In this document: one piece after another, positions 5,526 through 12,959 of the stretch
Layout of the letters: every line of letters starts with the position of its first letter
How positions within the stretch are numbered: the first letter of the stretch is position 1
Origin: a virus
IMG/VR virus record: IMGVR_UViG_3300027734_000294
Coordinates: 1-25,198 of that record
DNA: 25,198 nucleotides
Strand: one strand, 5' to 3'
Position numbers and translations under genes: made by a program
The notes under the pieces: model-generated
Told to the model about the DNA's origin: nothing
Seen by the model: the letters and a program-made list of their open reading frames with translations, nothing else
Database searches by the model: none

Positions 5526-6340
5526 GTGAGTTTTTTACCGGCTACGACCCAGCGTTAGAACGACGCGACGAACTGCAAAGCAATTCGGTATCGATGCCAT
5601 TTGCGCTAAAAGACTTTTTCGCACCGGAAGAGATAGACCCCAGGCGATTAATGAGGCATGACAAGCAAGGCAACATGAGTAGCTGCCAAGGTTTTTCGCT
5701 GACGAATTGCGGCGAATATTTGCTTGCCATCGGGCATGGATCGGTTAGCGAATCGCGTCAGTTTTCGCAATTGTTCGCCTACCTAGAGTCTCAGCGGATT
5801 GACGGTCTGCTAGGACGCGATGCGGGATCAACGATCAGCGGTGGATTGAGGGTTGCAAAAGAAATTGGCTATCTACTCGAATCAGCCTTGCCGTATCGCA
5901 CTCCATATCCATCGAATGCACGAAGCATGGTTACCGATCAAATGCGGCTTGAGGCTTTGCCGTATCGCATTAGGTCGCATACCTGGCTTGAGAGTTACGA
6001 TGACATCTATAAATACCTTGCGAGTGGTTCGGGTGCCGTGCATACAGGGACTACGTGGAATGATAGTTTTTACGCATCCAGTGGAGTCTTGGAATCGATC
6101 AGCCTACGCGGTGGCGGCGGTCACGCTACGGCGTGGCTAGGCTATAGCAAACGCAAGGATAGTCGCGGACGCAATTACATTTGGCGCCTAAATAGCCATA
6201 ACGATTCTTGGACTGAAATTTCCCCTGCGGTTATCGATGCACTCTGCAAGCATCAGTACACTTCGATCGTCGGCATTAGTGACTTGAGCCTACCAGGGCC
6301 GCGAAGCGTATCGTGGCTAACATCGAGGCCGCTAGGATGA
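5522..6340 (+). CDS. Papain-like (C1 family) cysteine peptidase
   Basis: The 272-residue protein carries the complete C1 catalytic set in order. QGNMSSCQGF (49-58) has the oxyanion glutamine Q49 exactly six residues before nucleophile C55. GGGGHATAWLGY (197-208) supplies H201. YIWRLNSHNDSW (219-230) supplies N224 at the asparagine position. No signal peptide is evident, so it would need another export route (for example a holin pore) to act outside the cytoplasm, or be a virion protein. C1 peptidases are uncommon in phages. The position inside a group of small membrane proteins and overlapping a thioredoxin-like gene suggests lysis, envelope digestion or virion entry, but a head-maturation or anti-host role is also possible. 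Confidence 0.8.
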   Translation: MSEFFTGYDPALERRDELQSNSVSMPFALKDFFAPEEIDPRRLMRHDKQGNMSSCQGFSLTNCGEYLLAIGHGSVSESRQFSQLFAYLESQRIDGLLGRDAGSTISGGLRVAKEIGYLLESALPYRTPYPSNARSMVTDQMRLEALPYRIRSHTWLESYDDIYKYLASGSGAVHTGTTWNDSFYASSGVLESISLRGGGGHATAWLGYSKRKDSRGRNYIWRLNSHNDSWTEISPAVIDALCKHQYTSIVGISDLSLPGPRSVSWLTSRPLG

Positions 6341-6771
6341 GCAAGCAAGGAGGTTTGATGATGGTGCTACTGTTTTTTGCGTTGTTGCTTTGGTCACAGA
6401 GTCCGCCTGTAGTCGATCCTACGCAGTGCGACATCGCACCGACTTCGAGTGAGTTGATAAGCGAACTTGAGCAAGCCGCAAAGACGCTAGCGGAGCCTAA
6501 TGTCGCAATCGACCCCACCCCAAGCCCAAGCGACAAACCAAAGGCGATCAAACGTGAAATCGTCATCTTCTCAGCGGATTGGTGCGAGCCTTGCCAACGA
6601 TGGAAGCGATGCGAACAAAGCAAGTTTGCTGATGCCGGTTATGCTTTCGCGTATGGCAATCCTGATGACGTTAGGCGGGTGCCTCACTTCATCATTACGG
6701 ATGGCGATAAGACCGTCGAGATTAGCGGCTACATGACACTTGAACGACTTGCAGCGGAGTTGGCGAAATGA
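6337..6771 (+). CDS. Membrane-anchored thioredoxin-fold protein with CEPC motif
   Basis: The 144-residue protein has an N-terminal hydrophobic segment (about residues 8-19), a linker with SELISELEQAAK and a proline-rich DPTPSPSDKP, then a thioredoxin domain from about 72: IVIFSADWCEPC places the redox cysteines at 83 and 86, and RVPHFII gives the cis-proline P116. The start is uncertain. ATG 6337 overlaps the peptidase stop (ATGA) and supplies a positive residue before the hydrophobic stretch, while ATG 6358 or 6361 follows AAGGAGG (6347-6353). The domain probably faces the periplasm as a disulfide reductase or oxidase. Translational coupling to the C1 peptidase suggests joint action. Confidence 0.75.
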   Translation: MSKQGGLMMVLLFFALLLWSQSPPVVDPTQCDIAPTSSELISELEQAAKTLAEPNVAIDPTPSPSDKPKAIKREIVIFSADWCEPCQRWKRCEQSKFADAGYAFAYGNPDDVRRVPHFIITDGDKTVEISGYMTLERLAAELAK

Positions 6772-6974
6772 ACCAGGATTCACTTATCTACATCATCGGC
6801 ACCGGCATCGTAGGTGCATTGACAACGGCGGTAGGTATCCTGTTTCGCTTGTTTGTCGAGGAAAAGAAAACAACGCGGGCAGACTTGCAAGAATGCCGAA
6901 GCGACCGAGAAAAACTATGGGCCAAGATTGAAACGCTGCAAACGGAAATCGGCAAATTATTGAGGGGTGCATAA
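6768..6974 (+). CDS. Small membrane protein with coiled-coil tail, 68 aa
   Basis: ATGA overlap with the thioredoxin-like gene. The N-terminus (IYIIGTGIVGALTTAVGILFRLF) is a membrane helix at about residues 7-29, followed by a charged heptad-like helix (RADLQECRSDREKLWAKIETL). The layout fits a class III-like holin or a membrane-tethered coiled coil of the same cassette. The stop forms TAATG with the next gene. Confidence 0.6.
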   Translation: MNQDSLIYIIGTGIVGALTTAVGILFRLFVEEKKTTRADLQECRSDREKLWAKIETLQTEIGKLLRGA

Positions 6975-7471
6975 TGAAGGTGAGCGACCTGATTGAACAG
7001 ATTGACGATTGGCAGACAAAGACAACCGATGAAGTGTGGGCGGAGTTAAACGCCAACACAAAGCAGTTTGTAAGCGATCAGTGGTGGAGTTTGCTAGGCA
7101 TCGCCCAAGTAATCGGCGAGGCGAATGTATCGCCATTCATCGCTTATCTGAAATCGATCAACCTGGAATGGGTGGCGACGCAAGCAGCGGGACGAGGAAT
7201 TCCGATTGGCGATCCAGCGATCAATACGATTTTGCGAAACCTTGGAAGCACTGAGGCTTGGTTGATTGCGGAAGCAGGTAGGCGAATGGTAAGCCCACTT
7301 CAGTTTTACGACCTTGCTCCAGACAAAGACCTCGTTGCAACTGTCCTGAGCGGTATGCAACTCGGAGCGATCAAGCGTGAGAAAAAGGTAATTGCGTCGA
7401 GTCGCTACAATGCCTATTGTGCGGCTATGGAAGCATGGGACGGAAGCCCTGATACGGAGCCTACACTGTGA
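6974..7471 (+). CDS. Hypothetical protein, 165 aa
   Basis: The ATG overlaps the previous TAA. The product begins MKVSDLIEQIDDWQTKTTDE, is mostly helical and tryptophan-containing, and lacks a signal peptide, clear membrane helix or catalytic motif. A motif-like patch NLEWVATQAAGRGIPIGDPAINTIL occupies the middle (about residues 63-87). It could be the last member of the membrane cassette or a minor virion protein. No family recognised. Confidence 0.65.
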   Translation: MKVSDLIEQIDDWQTKTTDEVWAELNANTKQFVSDQWWSLLGIAQVIGEANVSPFIAYLKSINLEWVATQAAGRGIPIGDPAINTILRNLGSTEAWLIAEAGRRMVSPLQFYDLAPDKDLVATVLSGMQLGAIKREKKVIASSRYNAYCAAMEAWDGSPDTEPTL

Positions 7472-8130
7472 CAATCAGCATTGTAGGAAGTGCGACGAAT
7501 TTAGGTAACACAATCACCATGCCGACACATGCGGCAGGTGATCTGCTTATGATGTTTGCATACAACGATGGAGCATCGACAGCAGTTACACTCCCCACGG
7601 GATGGGTTGAGCGTTATGGTGTCGCAGTCGGTGGCTCAGGGTACATTCGAATTGGTTACAAGTATGCAGCATCAGCAGCAGAGACAAGCGGGACATGGAC
7701 GAATGCTGACCACATCTTTGCGATCTCGATGCGTGGTGGTTCTAATACACTGCTATTTCCAAATTTCGTTTCCACAAATACGGGTACATCTGCGACGATC
7801 AACTATGCCGCTCAAACAGCGTCAACATTCCAGACGAATGCAGACGATCAAGCATTGTTGAGCTGGGTTGCAAGTCGAAACTCTGCCAATACATTGACAG
7901 CACCAACAGGATTGACCGAAGAGCGAGCAGCGACAGACGGTGCAAACTTCGTCGCACAGATGTGTCGGCAACTTGCAAGAACGACGATTTGGGCCGCGAC
8001 GAATGTGACAGTGACGAATTCCGCACTATATCGAACAGTCATTTTGTCAGTGGTTGAGTCACCAGTCTATGGTGCAACTGGCGGTGGTGCGATGTTTTTC
8101 CGACCAGGAATGAATGGGGGACTGGACTGA
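7468..8130 (+). CDS. Virion-type beta protein, 220 aa, probable tail/host-contact component
   Basis: A GTG start overlaps the previous TGA. The sequence is rich in G, S, T, A and N, low in charge, and contains LPTGWVERYGVAVGGSGYIR and YKYAASAAETSGTW, the alternating pattern of small beta-sandwich phage or surface proteins with a PTGW motif. It ends in a glycine-rich segment (GATGGGAMFF). No catalytic motif. It sits immediately before the fibre-like protein, and the two probably form one structure. Confidence 0.6.
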   Translation: MTISIVGSATNLGNTITMPTHAAGDLLMMFAYNDGASTAVTLPTGWVERYGVAVGGSGYIRIGYKYAASAAETSGTWTNADHIFAISMRGGSNTLLFPNFVSTNTGTSATINYAAQTASTFQTNADDQALLSWVASRNSANTLTAPTGLTEERAATDGANFVAQMCRQLARTTIWAATNVTVTNSALYRTVILSVVESPVYGATGGGAMFFRPGMNGGLD

Positions 8131-9773
8131 TGAAACGTAAAGTTTTTGCTGGTATCACGTCTTTGAGCCTACCGATCATCGTGTACGACAACACATCGAC
8201 AACCGGAGCTGGATTGAGTGGCTTGACGCACTCAACGAGCGGCTTGGTGTTGGAGTATCGCAGGGCGGGCCAGTCGTCTTGGACTTCGGTTACTCTCGTT
8301 AGCAAGACGCTTGGCACGTATACCAGCGGCGGCATCGTTGCGAGTGGATCAAGAGCAGGACGCTACGAGGTCGATATTCCCGATGCGGCGGTAGCGGCTG
8401 GTGTTCGCATGGTTGAGATATGCCTTCGCGGTGCCGCGAACATGCACCCGGTAGACATTGAAATTGAACTAGACGCGGTGAACTACCAAGACGCAACATC
8501 CTTTGGCCTGTCGCGTATTGATGCGGCGGTATCGAGTCGCATGGCAACCTACACACAGCCTACAGGATTCCTCACGGCTGCGTTCCCAGCAACGGTTGCA
8601 AGCACGACGAACATAACAGCGGCAAGCGGTATTACGCTAGCGGCATCTCAACCTGGCGTAACGATACCGACGGTAACGAGCGTTACTAACGGCGTAACGG
8701 TATCGACGAACAACGATAAGACCGGCTACAGCCTCACGCAATCATTTCCGTCAAACTTTGCGACGTTGAGCATCAACGAAAGCGGTCGGGTATTGCTACA
8801 GCCTACGCAACCTGGCGTAACGATACCGACGGTAACGAGCGTCGATACGGTTGATGAATTGGGGCCTGATGCACTCAATGCCAACTCACTACAGGATCAA
8901 ATTTCGAGTGCAACGTGGAGCAGTCTTACTACAGCAACATGGCCCACCAACTCCTTCGGCAAGCAAGTGTTGATTGGATTGTCAACGCAACGCGAAGTTG
9001 CGGTAACGGGGTCTCATCACGTTGCATCCGTGCTGCACGACGCCGAGCCTAATTCGATCCCGGAAGATGCCTTTGTTACCGGTGCATTGTCGGCACGGGT
9101 GCTAGCAGCCGATGCGGCAACCGAGATAGCAACAACCGTAGGTACGTTGCAGGTGCTTACGCGATTGGACAGCATGATTGAGAGCGATGGAGCGGGGCAG
9201 TTTAGGTTTGATACGATTGCCTTGAGCATGGCACCGGCTGGAGGTGGTGGTGGTGGAACTGATTGGACGTCGAGCGAACGGACGGCTATTAGAGGTATCC
9301 TTGGGTTCAGCTCCAGCGGCGTCATCTCGTTGCCAAGCGAAGGTGTTTTAGATGCGATCAAAGACAAGACCGACCTGATAACATCAGGAGCGGTGCAGAC
9401 TTCACTACCGGTCACAGCAAGCGGTCAGATAACAAGCCCATTGGTTATCGGTGATGACTACCTAGCGGCCAATGGCAGAGCCTTTAGTTGGACGGTTGCA
9501 TTGCCTACCGGATTCGTTGCGGCTACCGCCTCTTGCCGATTCGGTATGCGTTTCGAGGATGAACAGGGAGTAAACTCATTCATCTCTACAGGCGCGGTAA
9601 CTGATGCGGGAAGCGGTAACGTGACGCTATCGTTCGACGTTGCGAAAACGGTTACAGGCATGCTCAGACCTGGTTGGTATGATTGGTCGGTTGAGATTGT
9701 TTCGGCATCTGGCGTTGAGGTTACACGGGTCAAGAGCGGTAAGAATGCCGAGTGGCAGGAGAAGCAGACATGA
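8130..9773 (+). CDS. Tail fibre/baseplate-like structural protein, 547 aa
   Basis: The start forms TGATG with the previous stop. Residues 1-125 (KVFAGITSLSLPIIVYDNTS... VRMVEICLRGAANMHPV...) match an N-terminal beta module frequent in phage tail-associated proteins of environmental phages. Residues 130-250 are a T/S/A/V-rich shaft including two copies of QPGVTIPTVTSV. A GGGGGG hinge follows, then DWTSSERTAIRGILG and LDAIKDKTDLI, a short motif pair common in phage tail proteins, then a C-terminal beta domain. It is likely a virion fibre or baseplate appendage. Its position upstream of the terminase, rather than after the tape measure, is unusual. Confidence 0.65.
   Translation: MKRKVFAGITSLSLPIIVYDNTSTTGAGLSGLTHSTSGLVLEYRRAGQSSWTSVTLVSKTLGTYTSGGIVASGSRAGRYEVDIPDAAVAAGVRMVEICLRGAANMHPVDIEIELDAVNYQDATSFGLSRIDAAVSSRMATYTQPTGFLTAAFPATVASTTNITAASGITLAASQPGVTIPTVTSVTNGVTVSTNNDKTGYSLTQSFPSNFATLSINESGRVLLQPTQPGVTIPTVTSVDTVDELGPDALNANSLQDQISSATWSSLTTATWPTNSFGKQVLIGLSTQREVAVTGSHHVASVLHDAEPNSIPEDAFVTGALSARVLAADAATEIATTVGTLQVLTRLDSMIESDGAGQFRFDTIALSMAPAGGGGGGTDWTSSERTAIRGILGFSSSGVISLPSEGVLDAIKDKTDLITSGAVQTSLPVTASGQITSPLVIGDDYLAANGRAFSWTVALPTGFVAATASCRFGMRFEDEQGVNSFISTGAVTDAGSGNVTLSFDVAKTVTGMLRPGWYDWSVEIVSASGVEVTRVKSGKNAEWQEKQT
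8649..8842 (+). repeat. 35-bp exact direct repeat within the fibre-like gene
   Basis: The 35 bases at 8649-8683 are repeated identically at 8808-8842, both starting CAACCTGGCGTAACG, 159 bases (53 codons) apart and in the same frame. Each copy encodes QPGVTIPTVTSV. Perfect DNA identity including third codon positions suggests a recent duplication or gene conversion in the shaft, so copy number may vary between relatives and change shaft length. Confidence 0.8.
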
Positions 9774-9877
9774 TGAATAAAAGACCGGCCCCCCATACTC
9801 AAGGTACTCCTAAAAATGCTTGGTTGTTCAGACGCAAACCTTTCGCACAGAAAAACAACAGAAAGTTAGTCCGTTAG
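9770..9877 (+). CDS. Possible 35-codon basic protein
   Basis: ATGATGA at the end of the fibre-like gene provides two possible starts (9770 and 9773), with AGGAG at 9757-9761 at good spacing. The frame encodes MMNKRPAPHTQGTPKNAWLF and continues RRKPFAQKNNRKLVR before TAG. It is strongly basic, without membrane helix. Coupling and ribosome binding site support expression; the small size leaves real doubt. It fills most of the 140-base gap before the packaging genes. Function unknown. Confidence 0.4.
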   Translation: MMNKRPAPHTQGTPKNAWLFRRKPFAQKNNRKLVR

Positions 9878-9887
9878 TCGGTTAGTC
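9865..9887 (+). repeat. Three tandem GTTAGTC units at 8-bp period
   Basis: GTTAGTC occurs at 9865-9871, 9873-9879 and 9881-9887, separated by single bases. The array overlaps the end of the small basic ORF and lies just before the possible small-terminase gene. A regulatory or packaging-protein binding site is possible, and a chance short repeat cannot be excluded. Confidence 0.5.
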
Positions 9888-9913
9888 ACGACGCACTTGG
9901 GGTAGGGGGCGAA

Positions 9914-10231
9914 GTGTTCCGGATCGAAACAAAGCGTGACATCGGGATGGTTAATCAAGCACTCAAGAAAAACTGGGACGTCGACAAGGATAAAATCAAG
10001 GCGGCGTTGATGGCATGCTTGACGGATCCAGAGTTAGCGGTTGAAGCGGCGAAGGTGCTTTTAGCAGCGGACGCAATCGACCAGAAGAGAGAAGACGCAC
10101 GAGCGAAAAAAGAAGCGAAGGACAATGAACTTAGACTCAAACTTCTTGCAGTCGCTCAGTCTGTCCCAGTTGCAGAGCTTGCTCGCATTGCATCCGAAAA
10201 CGGCATCGTCAGCGGATCCGGTCAGGGGTGA
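9914..10231 (+). CDS. Possible small terminase subunit / DNA-packaging protein, 105 aa
   Basis: A GTG start follows AGGGGG (9904-9909); ATG 9947 is an alternative start 11 codons in. The protein is highly helical and charged: NQALKKNWDVDKDKIKAALM, a TDPELAVEAAKVLLAADAID segment, a lysine/glutamate-rich helix (KREDARAKKEAKDNELR), and a C-terminal small helix pair (VPVAELARIASENGI). This architecture and the place directly before the large terminase are those of small terminase subunits, which recognise packaging sites as oligomers. No classical helix-turn-helix can be claimed by eye. It overlaps the large terminase frame by up to 107 bases. Confidence 0.5.
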   Translation: MFRIETKRDIGMVNQALKKNWDVDKDKIKAALMACLTDPELAVEAAKVLLAADAIDQKREDARAKKEAKDNELRLKLLAVAQSVPVAELARIASENGIVSGSGQG

Positions 10232-12335
10232 CGAGCGGATGCGTCAGCGTGAGTTGATGCGAAAGAAGCGAGCAGCGGAACGCGACCTAATCATCCCGAC
10301 TCCCGCGCATCCTTCGCGTCGTCTTCGTTGCGAGGCTGATTGCTCTTTGTGGTTATCAACGTACTTCTCCGGTAAGTTCTTCGAGGCTTGGACGGAAGAC
10401 CGTCTAGCGATGGTCAAGTCGATCATCGATGCGGCTTGCTATGGCGGTGACCAGGCGATAGCAGGCCCTAGAGGAGAAGGAAAAACTACGCTCGCAATTC
10501 TTACCGCGTTGTTCTTGATGGTTCGTGGGTTGTCGCATTTCCCAGTCGTGATTGGCAAGAATGCGGACAAGGCAAAGAAGGAAGTACGCGACGTTGTTGA
10601 GCAACTCCAACAGAACGAAGTCTTCGTTGCAGACTATCCAGAGATCGGCATTCCGTTTCAAGCGGTCGGGGCGTGGTCGAGTCGCGGACGGATGCAAACG
10701 GTCGGCGGTAAGTCGACCAACATCGTTATCGGCCCAGAGTTCTTCGTGTTCCCGTCAATCGCTCTCGACCAGTTAACGGGATGGCCTAAGGAGATCAAGC
10801 CCGCATCGAATGGGCAGGTGCTTTACTCCCTCGGTATTGACGGAGCGATTCGCGGAACAAAGTACCGAAGTCAGAGACCTACGCTTGCAATCATCGACGA
10901 CATCGAAGACCGAGACGCGGCAGCGAGCGAAGCACAGGTTGCGAAAAATGCCGACATCATCGAGCAGGATATTGCCGGGCTAGGTCAATCATCGGAGCGA
11001 ATACCGCGGGTTATGTTATGCACAATCCAGAATAGAAAGTGCATTGCGTACACTTACACGGATCCTAAACGGAAGCCATCTTGGAGGGGTAAGCGATATC
11101 GAAAGTTGGTCAAAGCCCCTGACCGTATCGACCTCGTTGAGAAGTACATCGACCTAAGACGCGGACGCAAGGACGACGACCCAGATGCCCGCGAAGCATT
11201 CGCGTTTTGGCGTGACAACAAGGAAGAGATTGAGCGAGGGTCAGCTGTCTCGAATCAATGCTCCTTTGGTCGCAAGACGCACGCTGACGGCGAGCCGATG
11301 GAGCTATCGGCGGTGCAAAGCTATTACAATCGCGTAGCAGACGTCGGAGCAAAGGCGGTATCGACCGAGATCGACAATGACCCACCAGAGGAAGCAGGGC
11401 CAATGGGCTTAGGAATCACTCCAGCCCTAGTCGAATCGCGTCTATCTGGATTCGCACGAAGGCAACTACCGGCTAACACGGTTGCACTCACAGCGGCGAT
11501 TGACTTAGGCAAGTACAATTGCCATTGGGTAGTAGCGGCTTGGTGGCACGGGGCAGGCGGTGTCATCGTTGATTATGGGATTGCTCAAGTCTACGGAACG
11601 GATAAGAGCATGGATCACGAAGCATCCGAGCCTATGATCTACGACGCACTCTTAAACTGGCGTGACGAATTGCTAAGTCGTGAATTCGTCGATGCAACCG
11701 GTACGCGACGTGCGGTCGACTTCTGCTTTGTCGATTCGGGTGCTTTTACGAATGCACCGTACAAGTTCGTACGCGAAGTCGGCGGCATCTTTCATGCTTC
11801 TAAGGGACAGTTTCCCTATCATCGAAAAACGAAATCTACGACAACTTGCATAGCAGGTGACAACTTGCACGCGTCGAAACTACCCAACGGCGGTCTGTGG
11901 CTTTACGAGCTTGACACCTCGTACTGGAAGCAGTTTGTCCATGAGCGATTCATGACGCCGACCTTCGACGAGTCGAACATGATTCGGCGTGGGTCACTTT
12001 CGCTCTTCTCTCTCGATGAGAATCAGCGGCACAGCCAATACGCCCAGCATATCGCAGCGGAAGAGTTAGTTACCAAGTTCACCGAAGGCAAGGGATCCAA
12101 AACATACTGGAGCGTTAAGGACACAAATAACCACTGGCTGGACGCAACCTACATGGCAGCGGCAGCAGGCGAGGCTTGCGGTGTTAAGTTAATAGCACCG
12201 TCCGAAGTCGAGATTCAGCCTAAGACGGTAAGTAGCGAGCCGAAGCAGTCACAACCAAAGCCACAACCGAAGCGATACCAGCATGGTAACTTTAAGACTC
12301 GGCAAGGCGGATGGATACCTAAGCGAAGGAGTTAA
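10125..12335 (+). CDS. terL: Terminase large subunit (packaging ATPase and nuclease)
   Basis: In the 736-residue protein the ATPase shows Walker A GPRGEGKTT (114-122) and Walker B LAIIDDIED (254-262), with a CTIQN coupling-type motif at 299-303. The RNase H-fold nuclease has aspartates at 460 (TAAIDLGKYN), 537 (FCFVDSG) and 673 (NHWLDATYM). The C-terminal 50 residues are basic and proline/glutamine-rich, likely the portal or small-subunit contact. It cuts concatemers and drives DNA into the prohead. The ATG at 10125 overlaps the previous gene by 107 bases. An internal ATG at 10239 (residue 39) would nearly remove the overlap and still leave the ATPase complete, so the start is uncertain. Confidence 0.95.
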   Translation: MNLDSNFLQSLSLSQLQSLLALHPKTASSADPVRGDERMRQRELMRKKRAAERDLIIPTPAHPSRRLRCEADCSLWLSTYFSGKFFEAWTEDRLAMVKSIIDAACYGGDQAIAGPRGEGKTTLAILTALFLMVRGLSHFPVVIGKNADKAKKEVRDVVEQLQQNEVFVADYPEIGIPFQAVGAWSSRGRMQTVGGKSTNIVIGPEFFVFPSIALDQLTGWPKEIKPASNGQVLYSLGIDGAIRGTKYRSQRPTLAIIDDIEDRDAAASEAQVAKNADIIEQDIAGLGQSSERIPRVMLCTIQNRKCIAYTYTDPKRKPSWRGKRYRKLVKAPDRIDLVEKYIDLRRGRKDDDPDAREAFAFWRDNKEEIERGSAVSNQCSFGRKTHADGEPMELSAVQSYYNRVADVGAKAVSTEIDNDPPEEAGPMGLGITPALVESRLSGFARRQLPANTVALTAAIDLGKYNCHWVVAAWWHGAGGVIVDYGIAQVYGTDKSMDHEASEPMIYDALLNWRDELLSREFVDATGTRRAVDFCFVDSGAFTNAPYKFVREVGGIFHASKGQFPYHRKTKSTTTCIAGDNLHASKLPNGGLWLYELDTSYWKQFVHERFMTPTFDESNMIRRGSLSLFSLDENQRHSQYAQHIAAEELVTKFTEGKGSKTYWSVKDTNNHWLDATYMAAAAGEACGVKLIAPSEVEIQPKTVSSEPKQSQPKPQPKRYQHGNFKTRQGGWIPKRRS

Positions 12336-12336
12336 G

Positions 12337-12672
12337 ATGGCAAAGAGCAAGAAGCAGATCCCAGCGGTTGAGCAAGAGAAGTTGCCGCCTAATTCGTTGA
12401 TTGTTGACTACGACCCGGTTGATGATGTAGTGCATCGAAGGCGAGGAACCGACGACCAAGGAAACGTTGTTTTCGATTCACTGGAAAAAGATCAAGAAAA
12501 GCACGCCGAGTCGGCACCAAAGCCCAGAGAGTTTACCCCTAGAGACTGCACGCTTTGCATTACATCGCGTCCACCTAGACAGCAGTTCAGCCGAGTCTAT
12601 GCCAAGCGTGGAAAGATCCGATATTGCAAATGCGGGTACTGCGGGAATACATGGTCACAAGAAGGCGATTGA
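12337..12672 (+). CDS. Zinc-ribbon protein between terminase and connector, 111 aa
   Basis: AAGGAG at 12326-12331 directs the ATG at 12337. An upstream in-frame ATG at 12283 lies inside terL and is rejected. The N-terminal two thirds are polar and probably disordered. The C-terminus is a zinc ribbon: C71-x-x-C74, then C99-x-x-C102 with an extra C97 (YCKCGYCGNTW). Zinc ribbons in phages bind nucleic acid or serve in transcription, as in Com/Ogr-type regulators, or contact packaging proteins. The position within the head operon suggests a late regulator or packaging accessory. Function not known. Confidence 0.7.
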   Translation: MAKSKKQIPAVEQEKLPPNSLIVDYDPVDDVVHRRRGTDDQGNVVFDSLEKDQEKHAESAPKPREFTPRDCTLCITSRPPRQQFSRVYAKRGKIRYCKCGYCGNTWSQEGD

Positions 12673-12737
12673 TTTTCCGTCTCTTTACAATTGCAATAGT
12701 ATTGCGATCTAGCAAGTAGCGACAGGCTTGCCATGCT

Positions 12738-12959
12738 ATGCACATGGCAACATCGGCGAGTCTACTTGCATTGATCGACGCGGCAATCGAATCCCTGCTT
12801 ACAGGCGGGGCGTCTTCGTATTCGATTGGGTCTAGGACGGTCACGAAACTTGACCTAGCGACTCTCTTTGAAGAGCGTCGGCAACTACAGCAGCAAGTCA
12901 ATCGAGAGACTTCGAGCGGCGGAATAAGCCTTGCGAAAATGTCGAGGTCACGCCGATGA
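12738..12959 (+). CDS. gpW-like head-tail connector protein, 73 aa
   Basis: The small protein has two helices joined by a short beta turn: SASLLALIDAAIESLLTGG, then SYSIGSRTVTKLDLATLFEE, then RRQLQQQVNRE. This is the pattern of the gpW family, which seals the portal after packaging. Its order, terminase then this gene then portal, is the same as A-W-B in lambda. The start could be 12738 or 12744. The TGA overlaps the portal ATG (ATGA). Confidence 0.75.
   Translation: MHMATSASLLALIDAAIESLLTGGASSYSIGSRTVTKLDLATLFEERRQLQQQVNRETSSGGISLAKMSRSRR

Noticed and set aside
12283-12336. Upstream extension of the zinc-ribbon gene into terL
   Set aside because: The internal ATG at 12337 has an AAGGAG site, while the extension would be read from terminase coding sequence without a binding site.
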